Shown: positions 6,591 through 10,255 of the stretch, piece after piece
How positions within the stretch are numbered: the first letter of the stretch is position 1
Layout: each line of letters opens with the position of its first letter
Assembly (NCBI GenBank): GCA_043101635.1
Contig: JBICIE010000089.1
Location: forward strand, 1 to 10,255
DNA: 10,255 nucleotides
Source: CAYMJK01 sp043101635
GTDB taxonomy: Bacteria > Planctomycetota > Phycisphaerae > Phycisphaerales > UBA1924
Direction: 5' to 3'
Notes under the pieces: generated by a model
What the model saw: the letters and a program-made list of their open reading frames with translations, nothing else
Databases searched by the model: none
Told to the model about the DNA's origin: nothing
Translations under genes and position numbers: made by a program

Positions 6591-6713
6591 TGCGGGGCGA
6601 TTCTACACGTTGGCAGCGGGGCCGCGTTCGGATAGGCTGGGCATCGGATAGCATTGGAGTCGCGCCAGGGAGCCGCTGTGGCCAACGGCGCCGGAAAGCC
6701 TGGGAGAACCCTG
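6591..6713. promoter_or_regulatory. Divergent promoter region between the ABC operon and the M28 peptidase
   Basis: These 123 bases hold the start regions of two divergent transcripts. For the minus-strand operon, TAGAAT (6605-6600, minus strand) matches a -10 box at five of six positions and ends nine bases before the ATG. A transcript from it would be nearly leaderless, which agrees with the lack of a Shine-Dalgarno there; no clear -35 is seen. For the plus strand, TAGCAT (6649-6654) is a weak -10 candidate. GGATAG is repeated at 6630 and 6646. GGAG at 6703-6706 is the ribosome-binding site of the peptidase gene and supports ATG 6714. Confidence 0.35.
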
Positions 6714-8621
6714 ATGATTCGGAATCTGCGGACTGGCTTGATCGCCGCTCTGGCCTTGGGCGGCCTGCTCGCCCTCGGCGCCCCCCTAACCGCCGACGAC
6801 GACGTGACCGGCGACCTCACCGCCTTCTCCGCGGATGTCCAGATCTACAACGACCACCTGGTCACCCTCGCCAGCCCCTTCATGGAGGGCCGGGTCCCCG
6901 GCTCCCGCGGCATGGAGATCGCCCGCGAGTACTGCGAGTACTACCTCCGCCAGGCCGGCCTCGAGGCCCCCTTCGAGGTCGCCGATCGCGTCGGCGAGCG
7001 CACCTACCGCCAGGCGTTCCCCCTGGGCGGCTCCACCGAGGTCGGGTCCCACAGCGTCCAGATTGCCGGCGCCGAGTTCACCCCGGGTGAGGACTTCACC
7101 GCGACGACCATGGGCGGCAGCGGCGAGGTCACCGGCGAACTCGTCTTCGTTGGCTACTCCATCCAGGATGGGCCCGATGGCTACAGCAGCTTCAACGAGA
7201 CCGACGATTTCGCCGGTAAGGTCGTCCTCATGCTCCGGTTCGAGCCGGTCGCCGAGGACGGGACCAGCCGCTGGAGCGAGCGGGCCTGGAGCGGCGCCGC
7301 CGGCTTCGGCCCCAAGCTCCGGGCCATCCGCGATCGCAATCCGGCCGCCGTCATCATCGTCAATACCCCGGGCACCTTCGACCCCCGCGCCGACGCGCTG
7401 ATCGACGCGGACACATCCAGCGGCCGTCCCCTCCCGGCCCCCGTCCTGAACATGACCACCGAGGCCGCCGAGCGACTCCTCGAGGCCGCCGGCGCCCCGT
7501 CGCTCATGGAACTGCGCAAGGCCGCCGACGCCGGCCGCGCGGTCCGTGATCTCGGCGCCGAGGTGACCGTCGCCGCCGAACTCGTCCGCGAGGACCTGTA
7601 CGCCCAGAACGTCGGCGGCCTGCTCCCGGGCAAGGGCGACCTCGCCGACGAACTCGTCATCATCGGCGCCCACCTCGACCATCTCGGTCAGGGCTACTTC
7701 GGCAGCCGCGGCGGCGCCGAGGCCCGCGGCAAGCTGCACCCCGGCGCCGATGACAACGCCTCCGGCTCCGCCGCCATCCTCATGCTGGCTGATCGCATGG
7801 CGGAGGACTACGCCGCCATGGGTGAGGACGCCAATGCCCGCAGCGTGCTGTTCATGCTGTTCGACGCCGAGGAGTCCGGCCTCAACGGCTCGCGCTACTA
7901 CGTCAACAACCCGATCTGGCCGTGGGAGCAGCACGCCCTCATGATCAACTTCGACATGATCGGGCGCATCACCAACAACCGCCTCAGCGTTTCCGGCGTT
8001 ACCACCGCCCAGGGCATGGAGGACTGGCTCCAGCCGCTGTTCGACGCCAGCCCGCTGGAGATCGTCAGCCGCGGCCCCTCCGGCGGCGGCAGCGACCATC
8101 TGCCCTTCCTCCAGAAGCAGCTTCCCATCCTCTTCGGCATCATCGCCGACTTCCACGCCGACTATCACACGCCCGCCGACACCAGCTACAAGATCAACCG
8201 CGTCGGCGCCGTGCAGACGATCGATCTGTTCCACAAGATCCTGCTCACCAGCGCCACCCGCGCCGAGCCGTTCATCTTCAACGATCCCTCCGCCGGCGCC
8301 CCGCAGCAGCAGGGCCCGCGCATGGGCTCGATCAGCGTGCGCTTCGGCATCAGCCCCGGCAACTACGAGGACAACGAGCCCGGCATCGCCGTCGCGTCCG
8401 TGACCGAGGGCGGCTCGGCCGCCGAGGGCGGCATCAAGGCCGGCGATCGGCTCATGAGTTGGAACGGCGACGAGATCGAGTCGGTCATGTGGTGGATGGG
8501 CAAGCTCGCCGACCACAAGCCCGGCGACAAGGTCGAGGTCGGCCTCATCCGCGAGGGCGAGAAGATGACCGTTACCGTCACGCTTCAGGCCCGGCCGCAG
8601 CGCGGCGGCGACGCCGGTTGA
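6714..8621 (+). CDS. Exported M28-family zinc peptidase with C-terminal PDZ domain
   Basis: This 635-residue protein has a signal peptide (MIRNLRTGLIAALALGGLL..., likely cut near LTA|DDD), an inserted PA-like domain at about 110-290, an M28 catalytic domain at about 295-520 and a PDZ domain at about 538-630 (GIAVASVTEGGSAAEGG, AGDRLMSWNG). The M28 zinc site is complete: H320 (AHLDHL), D346/D347 (GADDNASG), the general base E386 and ligand E387 (DAEESG), D414 (NFDMIGR) and H485 (DYHTPADT). Such enzymes are co-catalytic two-zinc aminopeptidases that trim peptides outside the cytoplasm; PDZ fusions are common in large environmental forms. ATG 6714 is chosen over ATG 6654 because GGAG precedes it by seven bases and the signal peptide starts there. 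It is transcribed away from the metal-lipoprotein operon and followed by two hairpins. The exact peptide substrate is unknown. Confidence 0.95.
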   Translation: MIRNLRTGLIAALALGGLLALGAPLTADDDVTGDLTAFSADVQIYNDHLVTLASPFMEGRVPGSRGMEIAREYCEYYLRQAGLEAPFEVADRVGERTYRQAFPLGGSTEVGSHSVQIAGAEFTPGEDFTATTMGGSGEVTGELVFVGYSIQDGPDGYSSFNETDDFAGKVVLMLRFEPVAEDGTSRWSERAWSGAAGFGPKLRAIRDRNPAAVIIVNTPGTFDPRADALIDADTSSGRPLPAPVLNMTTEAAERLLEAAGAPSLMELRKAADAGRAVRDLGAEVTVAAELVREDLYAQNVGGLLPGKGDLADELVIIGAHLDHLGQGYFGSRGGAEARGKLHPGADDNASGSAAILMLADRMAEDYAAMGEDANARSVLFMLFDAEESGLNGSRYYVNNPIWPWEQHALMINFDMIGRITNNRLSVSGVTTAQGMEDWLQPLFDASPLEIVSRGPSGGGSDHLPFLQKQLPILFGIIADFHADYHTPADTSYKINRVGAVQTIDLFHKILLTSATRAEPFIFNDPSAGAPQQQGPRMGSISVRFGISPGNYEDNEPGIAVASVTEGGSAAEGGIKAGDRLMSWNGDEIESVMWWMGKLADHKPGDKVEVGLIREGEKMTVTVTLQARPQRGGDAG

Positions 8622-8632
8622 CCGGTGGGTAC

Positions 8633-8651
8633 CCCCCGACTCCGTCGGGGG
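8633..8651 (+). terminator. First of two tandem GC hairpins after the peptidase gene
   Basis: CCCCCGAC (8633-8640), a TCC loop and GTCGGGGG (8644-8651) form a perfect 8-bp stem 11 bases after the peptidase stop. No T-run follows (CGTCTTCC), so it may need its neighbour to terminate efficiently. Confidence 0.5.
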
Positions 8652-8665
8652 CGTCTTCCCCGACC

Positions 8666-9682
8666 ATGAACCCCCCGGCGCCGTCGGGGGTTTCTGTGTG
8701 CGCTCCCGACCCGGCCGCAATCGCCCTGATCGTCAATCCCGCCTCCGGCCGCGGCCGCGCCGGCGCCATCGCCGCGCGACTCGCCCAACGCCTCGCCGAT
8801 GCCGGAGGTGCAGTGCGCACCATCGAGGTCGGCCCGCAGCGCCGCGCCGATCTCGAAGCCGAACTCGCAGGCGCAGCCCGCGCCGTCATCGTCGGGGGCG
8901 ACGGCACGGTGCACCGCGCCCTGCCCGCGCTGCGGGCCACCGGCGCCGCGGTCTACCACGTCCCCACCGGCACCGAGAACCTCTTCGCCCGCGAGTTCGC
9001 CATGACCCGCCACGGCGCGCTCGGCCCAGCCGGCGGCGGGCGCATGGTCGATCTCGGCGCCTGCCGCTGGAGTGGCGCTGCCGGCGCTGCCGAACCGGTC
9101 GAGACGCTCTTTGCGATCATGGCGTCGCTCGGGTTCGACGCCGCCGTGATCCACCGCCTCGGCGCCCGCCGGCGCGGGCCGATCCGCCGCGCCAGCTACC
9201 TCGGCCCCATCCTCGCCGAGGCGCTGCGCCCGTGCTGTCCCGAGCTGAGCGTCGAGTGCGATGGCGAGCCGATCCTGCAGCGCCAGCGCGGTCTGCTCAT
9301 CATCGCCAACAGCCGCCACTACGCCGCCCGCATGAACCCCGCCCGCGACGCCATCGTCGACGATGGCCTGCTCGACCTGGTCTTCTTCCCCGCCCGCAGC
9401 GCCTTCGGCCTGGCGCGCTGGGCCCTGCTCGGGCGCCTCGGCCGGCATATGCGCTGCCGCGCGGTGATCTGCCGGCGGGGGCGCCAGTTCACGGTCACCG
9501 CCCACACCCCCGCCCCGCTCCAGATCGATGGCGAGGGCGCCGACTGGCCCGGCAGCGCTGGCCCCGGCGCGCTGGAGGTGCGCGCTGTGCCGGCAGCGCT
9601 GCGGGTGGCCGAAAGCGAACAGCGAACAGCGAAAAGCGAACAGAAGGCGGAAGGCGCAAAGCACAAAGCGGCAACGCACTGA
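8666..9682 (+). CDS. Diacylglycerol kinase catalytic-domain (YegS/BmrU-type lipid kinase) protein
   Basis: The DAGK catalytic domain begins with IALIVNPASGRG (residues 19-30). It carries the ATP-binding GGDGT (77-81) and the GTENLFAREF stretch (102-111) that corresponds to the family's GT-x-N-D/x-x-R/A motif. It ends with the usual DG.LDLVFF and a C-terminal beta half (LQIDGEGADWPG). Family members phosphorylate diacylglycerol, sphingoid bases or related lipids at the inner face of the membrane; the lipid here is unknown. ATG 8666 is the only ATG shortly before the domain, but it lacks a Shine-Dalgarno and places a terminator-like hairpin in the coding region. GTG 8696, preceded by GGGGG at 8686-8690, is an equally good start. 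The last 24 or so residues (from AESEQRTAKSEQ) are encoded by a GCGAA-rich repeat and look like an accidental extension of a protein that ended near VPAALRV. Confidence 0.85.
   Translation: MNPPAPSGVSVCAPDPAAIALIVNPASGRGRAGAIAARLAQRLADAGGAVRTIEVGPQRRADLEAELAGAARAVIVGGDGTVHRALPALRATGAAVYHVPTGTENLFAREFAMTRHGALGPAGGGRMVDLGACRWSGAAGAAEPVETLFAIMASLGFDAAVIHRLGARRRGPIRRASYLGPILAEALRPCCPELSVECDGEPILQRQRGLLIIANSRHYAARMNPARDAIVDDGLLDLVFFPARSAFGLARWALLGRLGRHMRCRAVICRRGRQFTVTAHTPAPLQIDGEGADWPGSAGPGALEVRAVPAALRVAESEQRTAKSEQKAEGAKHKAATH
8672..8697 (+). terminator. Second hairpin with short T-run, likely intrinsic terminator
   Basis: CCCCCGGC (8672-8679), a GCC loop and GTCGGGGG (8683-8690) make an 8-bp stem with one G-U pair, followed by TTTCTGT. 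The right arm is identical to that of the preceding hairpin and the left arm differs by one base. The hairpin falls inside the extreme N-terminus of the next gene if that gene starts at ATG 8666, which argues for GTG 8696 as its true start. Confidence 0.55.
9611..9671 (+). repeat. Degenerate GCGAAMA heptad repeat at the end of the lipid-kinase gene
   Basis: GCGAACA, GCGAACA, GCGAAAA and GCGAACA follow one another from about 9615 to 9642 in exact seven-base steps, then decay into GGCGGAAGGCGCAAAGCACAAAGCGG-like sequence. It is purine-rich on this strand, unlike the surrounding coding sequence, and supplies the kinase's last residues and stop codon. The opposite strand reads CSLFAVRCSLF-like peptides, a pattern I associate with dispersed planctomycete repeats. 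Confidence 0.6.
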
Positions 9683-9694
9683 GCGCAGCGCATC

Positions 9695-9813
9695 GTGGCA
9701 CGGGCTTCCAGCCCGTGGTCGGTGGCCGCTGAGCATGCAGGATCCATGTGGTCCGGCCCCGCTCATCGGGTCGCCGCGGACTGTTGAAGCGCACGGGCTG
9801 GAGCCCGTGCCAC
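9695..9813. repeat. REPIN-like pair of inverted palindromic repeats
   Basis: Two palindromes face each other. The first has CACGGGCT (9699-9706), a TCC loop and AGCCCGTG (9710-9717), preceded by GTGG. The second has CACGGGCT (9792-9799), a GG loop and AGCCCGTG (9802-9809), followed by CCAC. The second is the reverse complement of the first with one loop base missing, so the 119-base unit can fold as two small hairpins or one long one. It fills the gap between the lipid-kinase gene and the converging PEP-CTERM gene and could act as a two-way terminator. Its accidental translations GTGFQPV and TGWKPVP are familiar from planctomycete genomes. Confidence 0.7.
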
Positions 9814-9841
9814 CTGGCCGCCCCCCGATTCCAGGCGGAAC

Positions 9842-10255
9842 TCAGCGCGCAGGGCGCAGGCGGATCCGCGCCCTTGATCCAACCCGGCGCCCGCAACCGG
9901 CGACGCGGGCCCGCCTGCGCACGGCGCACGCGCCGCCAAGCCCCAGCACCCCCAGCGCCCCCGGCGCCGGGATCACCCGGATCTCGTGCAGCGCCTCGTG
10001 CCAATCGCGCGGCTGCGGCGTCTCGGGGATACGCGGGTACAGCGCGAACTGCCCTGTCTCGGTCGTCAGCGAGATGGTCCGCGGCGTGAAGTCCGTCACG
10101 GTGAAGGTCGCCCGCCAGATTTCGATCGGGTTCGACGGATCTGCGTATATACCTACCGCCGCTAAGTGCAGTTGCCCAGAGATCACTCCGGAGATGACTG
10201 AACCGGTCATCACGACGGGTGTGGCTCCCGGCCCGTGCAGTAGCGGCCGCGGCTC
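9842..10255 (-). CDS. PEP-CTERM-like exported protein, C-terminal part (5' end outside window)
   Basis: The frame is open from the right edge to TGA at 9844-9842, giving 137 visible residues. The GTG 10213 and ATG 10210 codons are internal candidates, but the frame continues upstream without a stop, so the gene probably starts beyond the window. The visible part is beta-rich (IEIWRATFTVTDFTPRTISLTTETGQFALYP), as in secreted adhesin-like proteins. It ends with a sorting signal: PAPGA, a short hydrophobic stretch (LGVLGLGGACAV) and RRRAR. This is the PEP-CTERM-like tripartite signal common in Phycisphaerae surface proteins, which is recognised by an exosortase. Unusually, about 20 more Arg-rich residues (VAGCGRRVGSRARIRLRPAR) follow, where such proteins normally stop right after the Arg cluster. 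Its function beyond surface or secreted location is unknown. Confidence 0.6.
   Translation of the reverse strand, partial: EPRPLLHGPGATPVVMTGSVISGVISGQLHLAAVGIYADPSNPIEIWRATFTVTDFTPRTISLTTETGQFALYPRIPETPQPRDWHEALHEIRVIPAPGALGVLGLGGACAVRRRARVAGCGRRVGSRARIRLRPAR

Noticed and set aside
6654..6713. ATG 6654 as the start of the M28 peptidase
   Set aside because: It would put 20 polar residues in front of a good signal peptide, whereas ATG 6714 has GGAG at the right distance.
6786..8720. 644-codon open frame on the - strand antisense to the M28 peptidase
   Set aside because: The translation is Gly/Ala/Val/Asp-biased and lacks motifs, while the + strand holds an intact M28 active site and a PDZ domain.
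9611..9813. Possible CRISPR array or phage attachment site in the repeat-rich gap
   Set aside because: The heptad units have no spacers, the palindromes occur only as an inverted pair, and no cas, integrase or tRNA gene is present.
9495..10004. Minus-strand frame containing GLQPVRF and TGWKPVP peptides
   Set aside because: It is made of repeat sequence and the antisense of the kinase gene, a typical spurious hypothetical protein.

Overview
The window is uniformly GC-rich (roughly 70% by eye) and densely coded. It looks like the chromosome of a planctomycete, probably of the Phycisphaerae type. The reasons are a C-terminal sorting signal of the PAPGALGVLGLGG...RRR form at the right edge, a sugar-catabolism cluster combining an isomerase, a ThuA protein and a Gfo/Idh/MocA oxidoreductase, and dispersed palindromic repeats whose accidental translations (GTGFQPV / TGWKPVP) are familiar from planctomycete sequences. 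The taxonomic call is inference. No phage, transposase, integrase, CRISPR array, tRNA or rRNA was seen.

Left part (1-2246, + strand): the C-terminal end of an L-fucose/arabinose-isomerase-like protein, a ThuA-domain protein and a Gfo/Idh/MocA oxidoreductase, probably one carbohydrate-processing operon. The last two genes overlap by a GTGA junction. A CCTCYGTG triplet repeat lies directly in front of the ThuA start and abuts its ribosome-binding site. A convergent gap (2247-2467) with two hairpins separates this cluster from the next.

Middle (6590 down to 2468, - strand): a tight four-gene operon. In order of transcription it encodes an exported, twice-membrane-spanning protein of unknown family, a LolD/MacB-type ABC ATPase, an FtsX/MacB-like permease that appears to have only three membrane segments, and a ZnuA-like metal-binding lipoprotein. 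Two junctions are GTGA overlaps; the third is a 12-nt gap with a strong Shine-Dalgarno sequence. A cluster A-1 metal-binding lipoprotein normally works with a ZnuB/ZnuC importer, so its pairing with a LolCDE/MacB-type transporter plus a unique exported partner is the most interesting feature here. I infer an envelope metal-handling or metal-delivery system.

Right part (6714-10255): divergent from the operon is an exported M28 zinc peptidase with a C-terminal PDZ domain. It is followed by two near-identical hairpins, then a diacylglycerol/lipid-kinase-family protein whose C-terminus runs into a heptad-like GCGAA-repeat. Next comes a REPIN-like pair of inverted palindromes, and last, on the - strand, the 3' end of a PEP-CTERM-like surface protein cut by the window edge.
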